Source of the DNA: an uncultured Lachnospiraceae bacterium
Lineage (GTDB): Bacteria; Bacillota; Clostridia; Lachnospirales; Lachnospiraceae
Assembly (NCBI GenBank): GCA_934371505.1
Contig: CAKRNW010000114.1
Span: 1 to 6,195, forward strand
Direction of reading: 5' to 3'
DNA length: 6,195 bases
The notes under the pieces are model-generated. The model worked only from the letters and a program-made list of their open reading frames with translations, was not told where the DNA came from and made no database searches. Below, in pieces: positions 1 through 5,866 of the stretch; the stretch's first letter is position 1; the number at the start of each line of letters is the position of its first letter. The translations under genes and the position numbers were made by a program.

Positions 1-50
1 GAATTACCCTTGCCGTTGCTTTAGGAACAAGGAGGCTGACCTTTGGGTAA
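1..50 (+). CDS. cbiG: 3' end of an upstream cobalamin gene, probably cbiG (partial)
   Basis: The third forward frame is open from the window edge to a TAA at 48-50 and encodes ITLAVALGTRRLTFG. A short hydrophobic strand of the type 'ITLAVA' followed by a few polar residues is how CbiG/CobE-type proteins commonly end, and cbiG often sits directly before cbiH in clostridial cobalamin operons. CbiG opens the C20 lactone ring with loss of a two-carbon fragment as acetaldehyde during anaerobic ring contraction. Only 15 codons are visible, so the family call rests on this tail plus gene order. The frame overlaps the TTG start of cbiH by 8 bases, which suggests translational coupling. A competing reading, frame 1 ending ELPLPLL at TAG 22-24, looks less like any family expected here. 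Confidence 0.55.
   Translation, partial: ITLAVALGTRRLTFG
30..35 (+). promoter_or_regulatory. Strong ribosome binding site for cbiH
   Basis: AGGAGG lies seven bases before the TTG at 43-45. It is a full-strength Shine-Dalgarno match at ideal spacing and decides the non-ATG start: the next in-frame ATG is codon 17, beyond the conserved GIGPG loop. The site is inside the end of the upstream reading frame. Confidence 0.85.
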
Positions 51-786
51 AATCTTTGTAGTGGGAATCGGACCGGGTAACCGGGAACAAATGACAATCC
101 AGGCGCAGGATGTGTTATGCCAGTGCGATGTGATTGTGGGTTATACGGTTTATGTGGAGTTAATCAAAAAAGCCTTCCCGGAAGAAGCGTTTCAACAGAA
201 AGTGTTTCTTGCCACCCCAATGATGCGGGAGGCAGACCGCTGCCGTCTGGTTTTTGAGGAGGCATTAAAGGGAAAAAGTGTGGCTCTGGTCTGTAGCGGA
301 GATGCGGGAGTTTACGGGCTTTCCGGGCTGATTCTGGAATTGTCGGAGCAGTTTCCCCAGGTGGATATTGCCATGATTCCCGGAACCACCGCAGCCCTCA
401 CAGGAGCGGCTGTTCTGGGTGCTCCTTTAATTCACGATTTTGCCCTGATTAGTTTAAGTGATTTAATGACCCCTCTTGCCAAAATTGAAAACCGCATCCG
501 CCATGCAGCCCAGGGAGATTTTGTCATGGTTCTTTACAATCCTTCCAGCAAAAAGAGGGTGGACTATCTGCAGAAAGCCTGTGACTGGATGCTGGACTAT
601 TGTTCCCCGGATACCGTGTGTGGTCTGGTGGAAAACATCGGACGGGAGGGGGAGCGTTACGAACTCTGCACGTTAAAAGAGTGCCGGGATAAAAAGGTGA
701 ATATGTTTACCACCGTCTTTATCGGCAACTCCCAGACCCGTATCATCAACGGAAAAATGGTTACACCCAGAGGGTATCAGTTATGA
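43..786 (+). CDS. cbiH: Cobalt-factor III (precorrin-3B) C17-methyltransferase CbiH/CobJ
   Basis: This 247-residue enzyme transfers a methyl group from S-adenosylmethionine to C17 of the tetrapyrrole, the step tied to ring contraction, giving cobalt-precorrin-4 in the cytoplasm. It is a single-domain tetrapyrrole methylase of the usual CbiH length. Visible motifs are the N-terminal glycine loop VVGIGPG (residues 6-12), SGDAGVYG (85-92, SAM-binding), IPGTTAALTGAA (112-123), the CbiH-typical DFALISLSDLMTP (132-144), YNPSSKKR (165-172) and the C-terminal TTVFIGNSQT (223-232). The DFALISLSDLMTP stretch and the YNP motif separate CbiH from its paralogues CbiE, CbiF and CbiL. The start is TTG, set by AGGAGG at 30-35 and by the need to keep the glycine loop. 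The stop overlaps the next start as ATGA. The aerobic counterpart is CobJ; the neighbouring CbiA and Cbi-type fusion favour the anaerobic name. Confidence 0.93.
   Translation: MGKIFVVGIGPGNREQMTIQAQDVLCQCDVIVGYTVYVELIKKAFPEEAFQQKVFLATPMMREADRCRLVFEEALKGKSVALVCSGDAGVYGLSGLILELSEQFPQVDIAMIPGTTAALTGAAVLGAPLIHDFALISLSDLMTPLAKIENRIRHAAQGDFVMVLYNPSSKKRVDYLQKACDWMLDYCSPDTVCGLVENIGREGERYELCTLKECRDKKVNMFTTVFIGNSQTRIINGKMVTPRGYQL
769..774 (+). promoter_or_regulatory. Ribosome binding site for the cbiJ-cbiE-cbiT fusion
   Basis: AGAGGG stands eight bases before ATG 783, inside the last codons of cbiH. Two ATG codons follow back to back (783 and 786); spacing fits the first slightly better, and the difference is one residue. 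Confidence 0.6.
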
Positions 787-2882
787 TGACAGTTTCACCC
801 CAAAACATTTTGATCTTCGGAGGAACCAGCGAAGGAAGGATTCTCACGGAAAAACTGGCAGCCAGAGGCTTTTCCTGCAATGTGTGTGTGGCAACGGACT
901 ACGGTGAACAGATATTGGAGCAGGATGCCGGACTTGCAGAGGAATTAAGAAAACGGGTGTCCGTCCACACCGGACGCATGGACAAAGAACAGATGCGCAC
1001 ATGGATGAAGGAACATACCTTTTCCTGCGTCATCGATGCTACCCATCCATACGCTGTGGAAGTGACGGAAAATATTCGTCAGGCGGCACAGGAAATCCAC
1101 TTGCCCTATTATCGACTGCTCCGGTCAATGGAGGGCACAGAGGAAGAAGAGCCTTTCGTCCATAAAGTGGCAGAGTTATCCCAGGCGGTGGCTTATCTGG
1201 AAAAGCAGACCGGTGCCATTTTCCTCACCACAGGCAGTAAGGAAATCCATGCTTTCACGGAGGGGATTTCCGACAGAACCCGGCTCTATGTGCGGATGCT
1301 GCCCAATCCCACCTTCATTCAACAGGTATTGGATGCGGGCGTTCCCGCCAGCCACCTTTTTGCCATGCAGGGGCCTTTTTCCGTGGAAATGAATCTTGCC
1401 ATGCTCCACCAGAGCCATGCGGCGTTTCTGGTGTCCAAGGAGAGCGGAAAAGCGGGAGGCTATGAGGAAAAGCGGGAGGCTGCAAGACAGGCGGGAATTT
1501 CCATGGTGGTTCTTACCAGACCGGAGGAATCCGGATATTCCCTGGAGGAAATTTTGCAGCGGCTGGAGGAAGGAGGTTTCCCGGATCAGGAATCCTGTGT
1601 GGCTGGTGGAAAACGGGAACCTTCTGATAAGAAGGACAGTCTCCGTCAGATGCCTTCTATCACTCTGGCAGGAATCGGCATGGGAAATTACGCCGGAATG
1701 ACGGGAGAGGTACAGGACTGCATCCGGAAGGCAGATTTACTCATTGGAGCGAAACGGATGTTAGAGGCTGTCAGCCCGTCAGAAAATTCCCGCGCCGTCC
1801 GTTTCTCTGCCTATATGCCGGAGGAAATCCTGACCTGTATCCGGGAAACCACAGCAGAATGGGAAGATGCTAAGAAACGCCACATCGTGATACTGTTATC
1901 CGGGGATACCGGCTTTTACAGTGGTGCCAGCACCTTAGGTCAAAAGCTGATCCAGGCAGGATATTCTTACCAGATCTTTCCGGGTATCAGCTCCGTGTCT
2001 GCCTTTGCCGCCCGGTTAAAGGTGGACTGGCAGGATGCAGCACTGCTTAGCTGCCACGGGCGCAGCTGTGATGTGTTACGTTCCGTTTTTATCCGGCATC
2101 GGGTGTTTGTGCTTGCGGCAGGAGCCGACACGGTGCGGGAGGTGGCAGAACAATGTCTCGCCTATGACATGACAGAAGTGATTTTTACTACAGGTAGTAA
2201 CCTGGGTTACCCGGAGGAACGGATTCTGTCCGGGCATCCACAGGAATTTCTGGATTTTGACCAGAAGGGAAACACCATCCTCTATCTCGAAAATCCTCAG
2301 CCGGAGCCGTTTTCCAATGGAATTGCAGACGGGGAACTGGAACGGGGCAAAGTGCCCATGACAAAGGAAGAAGTGCGTGCCATCTCCGTAGCAAAACTGG
2401 CACTGTTACCGGACAGCATTGTCTATGATATCGGTGCCGGAACAGGTTCTGTCACCATCGCCTGCGGGCGTGCCGTGCCGGAGGGTCAGGTGTATGCCAT
2501 TGAGAGAAATCCGGAGGCAGTGGAACTGTTAAAGAGTAACCGGAAAAAGTTAAAGGCATCCAATGTGACCATTGTTCCCGGTTTGGCACCGGAGGCACTA
2601 AAGGATTTGCCTGCCCCCACCCATGCGTTTTTAGGGGGAACCGGAGGAAATCTGTCAGAGATTGTCGACGTATTGTTTCAGAAAAATCCCCAGGTTCGCA
2701 TTGTCCTCAATGCCATTTCTGTAGAAACCATCAGCGCTGTCCAACAGCTTACCAGACAGCCGGAACTGGTGGCAGAAATGGTTTCCGTCACAGTGGCAAG
2801 AACCAAGGAGGTGGGCAGCTATCATCTGATGACGGGAGAAAACCCCATCTGGATTGTGACGCTGTATCAGAAAGGAAAGTAA
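783..2882 (+). CDS. Trifunctional CbiJ-CbiE-CbiT fusion: cobalt-precorrin-6A reductase, C5- and C15-methyltransferase/decarboxylase
   Basis: This 699-residue protein carries three cobalamin enzymes in one chain. Residues about 7-260 are CbiJ/CobK, the pyridine-nucleotide-dependent reductase of cobalt-precorrin-6A, shown by IFGGTSEGR (11-19), DATHPYA (85-91), TTGSKE (149-154), RMLPNP (171-176) and the SGKAGGYEEK region (221-230). A polar linker, about 263-291, follows. Residues about 292-505 are CbiE, a tetrapyrrole methylase acting at C5, with AGIGMG (296-301), SGDTGFYSG (373-381), FPGISSVSAFAA (399-410) and TTGSNLGYPEE (469-479). Residues about 515-699 are CbiT, a Rossmann-fold methyltransferase that methylates C15 and decarboxylates the C12 acetate, with DIGAGTGSVTI (549-559), FLGGTGG (616-622) and LNAISVETI (642-650). 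CbiE-CbiT is the arrangement of aerobic CobL; here CbiJ is added in front. The frame is uninterrupted and all key motifs are present, so I read it as a true fusion. It overlaps cbiH by 4 bases and ends 4 bases before cbiA. Confidence 0.93.
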   Translation: MMTVSPQNILIFGGTSEGRILTEKLAARGFSCNVCVATDYGEQILEQDAGLAEELRKRVSVHTGRMDKEQMRTWMKEHTFSCVIDATHPYAVEVTENIRQAAQEIHLPYYRLLRSMEGTEEEEPFVHKVAELSQAVAYLEKQTGAIFLTTGSKEIHAFTEGISDRTRLYVRMLPNPTFIQQVLDAGVPASHLFAMQGPFSVEMNLAMLHQSHAAFLVSKESGKAGGYEEKREAARQAGISMVVLTRPEESGYSLEEILQRLEEGGFPDQESCVAGGKREPSDKKDSLRQMPSITLAGIGMGNYAGMTGEVQDCIRKADLLIGAKRMLEAVSPSENSRAVRFSAYMPEEILTCIRETTAEWEDAKKRHIVILLSGDTGFYSGASTLGQKLIQAGYSYQIFPGISSVSAFAARLKVDWQDAALLSCHGRSCDVLRSVFIRHRVFVLAAGADTVREVAEQCLAYDMTEVIFTTGSNLGYPEERILSGHPQEFLDFDQKGNTILYLENPQPEPFSNGIADGELERGKVPMTKEEVRAISVAKLALLPDSIVYDIGAGTGSVTIACGRAVPEGQVYAIERNPEAVELLKSNRKKLKASNVTIVPGLAPEALKDLPAPTHAFLGGTGGNLSEIVDVLFQKNPQVRIVLNAISVETISAVQQLTRQPELVAEMVSVTVARTKEVGSYHLMTGENPIWIVTLYQKGK
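1446..1481 (+). repeat. Two 16-bp direct copies, 20-bp period, inside the CbiJ domain
   Basis: The word GGAAAAGCGGGAGGCT occurs at 1446-1461 and again at 1466-1481 with 4 bases between the copies. Because the period is 20, the copies are read in different frames, as GKAGG and as EEKREA. Both stretches look like conserved CbiJ sequence, so the match may be chance in purine-rich coding DNA. Confidence 0.6.
2872..2876 (+). promoter_or_regulatory. Ribosome binding site for cbiA
   Basis: AAGGA within the last codons of the fusion gene lies ten bases before GTG 2887. It is moderate in strength and a little long in spacing. It supports the GTG because the next in-frame ATG is codon 7, which would cut into the strand leading to the P-loop. 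Confidence 0.6.
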
Positions 2883-2886
2883 GCCT

Positions 2887-4254
2887 GTGAACCTACCACG
2901 TTTTATGATTGCTGCAGCCTCCAGTGGGAGTGGCAAAACCACCATCACCTGTGGGTTATTGGAATGTATGAAACGCCGGGGACTGCATCCCGTTTCTTTT
3001 AAGTGTGGCCCCGACTATATTGACCCCATGTTTCACCAGACGGTATTGGAAATTCCCTCCCGGAATCTGGATTTGTTTTTCACAGGGGAGACACAGACCA
3101 GAAAGCTGATGGCACATGGATGCAAAGAGGGAGACTATGCACTGTTGGAGGGCGTCATGGGCTTTTATGACGGTCTTGGCATCACCTCCACCCAGGCATC
3201 CTCCTACGACCTGGCAAGGGTCACCCGTACCCCTGTGCTTTTGGTGGTAAACGCCAGAGGCATGAGTCTTTCCATTGCGGCACTGTTGAAGGGCTTTCTT
3301 ACCTACCGCAATGACCATAATATTCGTGGCATTTTGTTAAACCAGACCACAGAGAGGGTTTTTCAGCAGCTATCTCCCCTGTTGGAAAAAGAGCTGGGCG
3401 TACCGGTGTTCGGGTATCTTCCGGTGTTAAAGGACTGCCGGATGGAAAGCCGCCATCTGGGGTTGTTACTGCCGGAGGAAATTGAGGGACTGCAGGAGAA
3501 AATTGGAAGGATTGCGGACAAGCTGGAGGAATGTGTGAAGCTGGATGCCCTGTTTTCCATGGGAGAACAGGCAGAGGAACTGAAATCGGAGGGGGAGTCC
3601 GTGTCCGTCCATCCCACAGGGATTTCTTCTGAGGAAAAGAAAACACGGATTGCAGTGGCAAAGGATGCGGCGTTCCGGTTTTACTATGCAGATAATCTGG
3701 AACTGTTGGAAGAACTGGGTGCGGAACTGGTGTTCTTTTCTCCGCTACAGGACAGGACACTGCCGGAAAGCTGTGATGGCTTACTGTTGGGAGGGGGCTA
3801 CCCTGAACTGTATCTGGAACAGTTGGCAGAAAACAAGACCATGAGAACCTCCATCCGGCAGGCAATCCGTTCCGGGATGCCGTATCTGGCAGAGTGCGGC
3901 GGTTTTTTGTATCTCCATGAGAGCATGGAAACAAAGGATAGAACGGAAAGTTTTCCCATGGTGGGGATTTTTCCGGGAAAAGCCTGGAACAAGGGAAAAC
4001 TGGGGCGCTTTGGCTATATTACCCTGGAAAGTGAGGCTCCGGAATGTGCCATGTTGACAGGCATGAAAGCCCATGAATTCCACTATTATGACAGCCCGGA
4101 CAATGGATGTGCCGTGACAGCGAAAAAGCCTGGGAGCGACAGACAGTGGCTGGCACTTCATGTGACCAAACACTCGGTGGCAGGCTTTCCCCATCTGTAT
4201 TACCAGTCAAAACCGGATTTCGTCCGGTGGTTTTTGGAGCAGTGTAAGAAATGA
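2887..4254 (+). CDS. cbiA: Cobyrinate a,c-diamide synthase CbiA
   Basis: This 455-residue enzyme uses ATP and glutamine to amidate the a and c carboxylates of cobyrinic acid. The length is normal for CbiA. The N-terminal half is a dethiobiotin-synthetase-like ATPase with P-loop ASSGSGKTT (11-19), KCGPDYIDP (39-47) and EGVMGFYDG (88-96). A variable acidic stretch (about 200-252) leads to a class I glutamine amidotransferase-like half: IAVAKDAAFRFYYADN (255-270), LLLGGGYPELY (299-309), AECGGF with the probable nucleophile Cys337, HEFHYYD (396-402) and GFPHLYY with the probable catalytic His436. GYPELY and the KCGPDYIDP motif separate it from cobyric acid synthase (CbiP/CobQ). CobB of the aerobic pathway is the closest alternative; the anaerobic context favours CbiA. 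Translation starts at GTG four bases after the fusion gene stops, and the stop overlaps cobT as ATGA. Confidence 0.95.
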   Translation: MNLPRFMIAAASSGSGKTTITCGLLECMKRRGLHPVSFKCGPDYIDPMFHQTVLEIPSRNLDLFFTGETQTRKLMAHGCKEGDYALLEGVMGFYDGLGITSTQASSYDLARVTRTPVLLVVNARGMSLSIAALLKGFLTYRNDHNIRGILLNQTTERVFQQLSPLLEKELGVPVFGYLPVLKDCRMESRHLGLLLPEEIEGLQEKIGRIADKLEECVKLDALFSMGEQAEELKSEGESVSVHPTGISSEEKKTRIAVAKDAAFRFYYADNLELLEELGAELVFFSPLQDRTLPESCDGLLLGGGYPELYLEQLAENKTMRTSIRQAIRSGMPYLAECGGFLYLHESMETKDRTESFPMVGIFPGKAWNKGKLGRFGYITLESEAPECAMLTGMKAHEFHYYDSPDNGCAVTAKKPGSDRQWLALHVTKHSVAGFPHLYYQSKPDFVRWFLEQCKK

Positions 4255-5324
4255 TAATGTTACAGCAAGCATTACAGGAGATTCGTTCTGTGGATGAAGA
4301 AAAGATAGCACAGGCGCAGAAAGCCTGGGACAATATTGCAAAACCTCTGCACAGTCTTGGGAAACTGGAGACTCTGGTGAGCCAGATGGCAGGAATTTAC
4401 GGAAATCTGACCTTTTCCATTGAAAAAAAGGGACTACTGATTTTCTGCGCCGACAACGGCGTGGTGGAGGAAGGGGTCAGCCAGACCGGACAGGAGGTGA
4501 CTGGGGTGGTGGCAGAAAACTTCTTAGATGCCCAGTCCTGTGCCGCCATCATGTGCAAAAGAGCAGGAGTCACCATCCGCCCCATCGACATCGGCATGGT
4601 TAAGGACACCCCACGGGTGGAAAAGCGGAAGGTGCGCTACGGAACCCGGAATATGGCAAAGGAGCCAGCCATGACCAGAGCAGAAGCGGTGGAAGGAATG
4701 GAAACCGGCATCCGGCTTGTGCAGGAAATGAAAGAACAGGGTTACCAGATTCTTGCCATCGGCGAAATGGGGATCGGCAACACCACCACCAGCAGTGCCA
4801 TGACCAGTGTACTGCTGGGACTTCCTGTGGAGGAAGTGACGGGGCGGGGAGCCGGGCTTTCCGATGAGGGACTTGCCCGGAAAAAGGCGGTGATTCAGAA
4901 CGCCATTTCCCTTCATCACCCTAATCCCGAAGACGCCATCGATGTGCTGGCAAAGGTGGGAGGTCTGGATATTGCGGGGATGGCAGGGGTGTGCATCGGG
5001 GGTGCCTATTACGGAATCCCCGTGGTGTTAGATGGTTTCATTGCCAAGACAGCCGCCCTTACTGCCGTAAGGTGCAATCCTCTGGTACGGGGGTATCTGT
5101 TGCCGTCCCATCGCTCCGCGGAGGGGGCGGATGACCTTCTGACGAAAGCGTTGTCCTTAGACTCGATTCTGGATGGCAATTTCTGTCTGGGGGAGGGTTC
5201 CGGTGCCGTGGCACTGTTTCCCCTATTGGATATGGGTGTCTCCATTTTTCAGGAAATGGATACCTTTGAACAGCACCAGATTACACCCTATGTTTCTTAT
5301 GAAAAAAAGGGAGACCGCTTATGA
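4251..5324 (+). CDS. cobT: Nicotinate-nucleotide--dimethylbenzimidazole phosphoribosyltransferase CobT
   Basis: This 357-residue enzyme moves phosphoribose from nicotinate mononucleotide to the base that becomes the lower ligand, giving an alpha-ribazole-type phosphate. The length is typical. Visible family motifs are KPLHSLGKLE (31-40), ADNGVVEEGVSQTGQEVT (67-84), GEMGIGNTTTSSA (171-183), TGRGAGLSDEGLARK (197-211), the glycine-rich GGLDIAGMAG (237-246), LPSHRSAEGA (284-293) and LGEGSGA (313-319), whose Glu315 is the expected catalytic base. The first motif has His34 where the common form has glycine. The start is ATG 4251, overlapping cbiA; GGAG at 4236-4239 stands 11 bases upstream, while a second in-frame ATG at 4257 would be 17 bases away. 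There is one cobT copy and no arsAB-like pair here. The stop overlaps cobU as ATGA. Confidence 0.96.
   Translation: MIMLQQALQEIRSVDEEKIAQAQKAWDNIAKPLHSLGKLETLVSQMAGIYGNLTFSIEKKGLLIFCADNGVVEEGVSQTGQEVTGVVAENFLDAQSCAAIMCKRAGVTIRPIDIGMVKDTPRVEKRKVRYGTRNMAKEPAMTRAEAVEGMETGIRLVQEMKEQGYQILAIGEMGIGNTTTSSAMTSVLLGLPVEEVTGRGAGLSDEGLARKKAVIQNAISLHHPNPEDAIDVLAKVGGLDIAGMAGVCIGGAYYGIPVVLDGFIAKTAALTAVRCNPLVRGYLLPSHRSAEGADDLLTKALSLDSILDGNFCLGEGSGAVALFPLLDMGVSIFQEMDTFEQHQITPYVSYEKKGDRL
5308..5313 (+). promoter_or_regulatory. Ribosome binding site for cobU
   Basis: AGGGAG in the last codons of cobT lies seven bases before ATG 5321. With the ATGA overlap it gives both an independent entry site and a route for re-initiation by ribosomes finishing cobT. 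Confidence 0.7.
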
Positions 5325-5848
5325 TTGTGTTGATTACCGGAGGCAGTGGAAGTGGAAAATCAGCCTTTGCCGAGGAGACGGTGATGGGATTGGGGGCGTT
5401 TCCCCGGTACTATATCGCCACCATGGATTGTCTGGATGCGGAAACCAGACAGCGTATTTCCAGACATCGGAAGATGCGGGAGGGAAAATCCTTCACCACT
5501 CTGGAACAGCCGGTGCATCTGGAACAGTGTGTGCTGCCTCAAAGGGGAGTAGCATTGGTAGAATGTATTTCCAATCTGGTTGCCAACGAACGCTATTCGC
5601 CGAAGGGCTTTGCCCGGGAAAATCCGCCGGGAGAACTGCCTGCCCATCTTTTTCAGGGCATCCGGAAGCTTGCCAGTCAGTGTGAACATCTGGTCATTGT
5701 GAGTAACGAGGTGGGAAGTGACGGCATCGCCTACGATGACAGCACCATGGAGTATATCCGTATCATGGGAGCAGTCAACACAGGGCTTGCAGCGATGGCA
5801 GAGGAGGTCTACGAGGTGGTGTACGGGATTCCTCTGCGGACGAAATAG
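5321..5848 (+). CDS. cobU: Adenosylcobinamide kinase / adenosylcobinamide-phosphate guanylyltransferase CobU
   Basis: This 175-residue bifunctional enzyme phosphorylates adenosylcobinamide and then transfers GMP to make adenosylcobinamide-GDP, the acceptor for CobS. It is near the usual 170-190 residues. The P-loop is GGSGSGKS (7-14). RHRKMR (48-53) supplies His49, the probable guanylylated histidine. ECISNLVANE (81-90) matches the second conserved strand. VSNEVG (127-132) and G150/N153 mark the C-terminal signature, ending in YEVVYGIPL. Several positions differ from the textbook form: the arginine often seen in GxRSGKS is absent, and the usual VGxGxVP...R..RD..G..NQ run reads SDGIAYDDSTMEYIRIMGAVNT. 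These changes suggest a divergent subfamily, not a broken gene, since the frame is intact and the nucleotide-binding residues are kept. It overlaps cobT by 4 bases. Confidence 0.9.
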   Translation: MIVLITGGSGSGKSAFAEETVMGLGAFPRYYIATMDCLDAETRQRISRHRKMREGKSFTTLEQPVHLEQCVLPQRGVALVECISNLVANERYSPKGFARENPPGELPAHLFQGIRKLASQCEHLVIVSNEVGSDGIAYDDSTMEYIRIMGAVNTGLAAMAEEVYEVVYGIPLRTK

Positions 5849-5856
5849 AACAGGAC

Positions 5857-5860
5857 GGAG
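5857..5860 (+). promoter_or_regulatory. Ribosome binding site for cobS
   Basis: GGAG ends six bases before ATG 5867 in the 18-base gap after cobU. This is the longest gap between genes in the window, and it holds nothing else I can identify. Confidence 0.7.
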
Positions 5861-5866
5861 TTTTTA

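Noticed and set aside
1..24. Frame 1 reading ELPLPLL ending at TAG 22-24 as the end of the upstream gene
   Set aside because: It cannot be excluded from seven residues, but the frame 3 tail ITLAVALGTRRLTFG resembles a CbiG C-terminus and ends next to the cbiH start, as is usual in this packed operon.
3299..3934. A 211-codon open frame on the - strand, opposite cbiA
   Set aside because: The translation is proline- and serine-rich with no family features, and it lies wholly opposite a gene with intact catalytic motifs. It is a composition shadow.
5173..5685. A 170-codon + strand frame across the cobT/cobU junction
   Set aside because: It is out of frame with two well-supported genes, has no convincing ribosome binding site, and its translation is rich in Cys, Trp and Gly without recognisable motifs.
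5849..5866. Possible terminator or promoter in the cobU-cobS gap
   Set aside because: The gap is only 18 bases, has no hairpin, and contains just a Shine-Dalgarno followed by a short T run.
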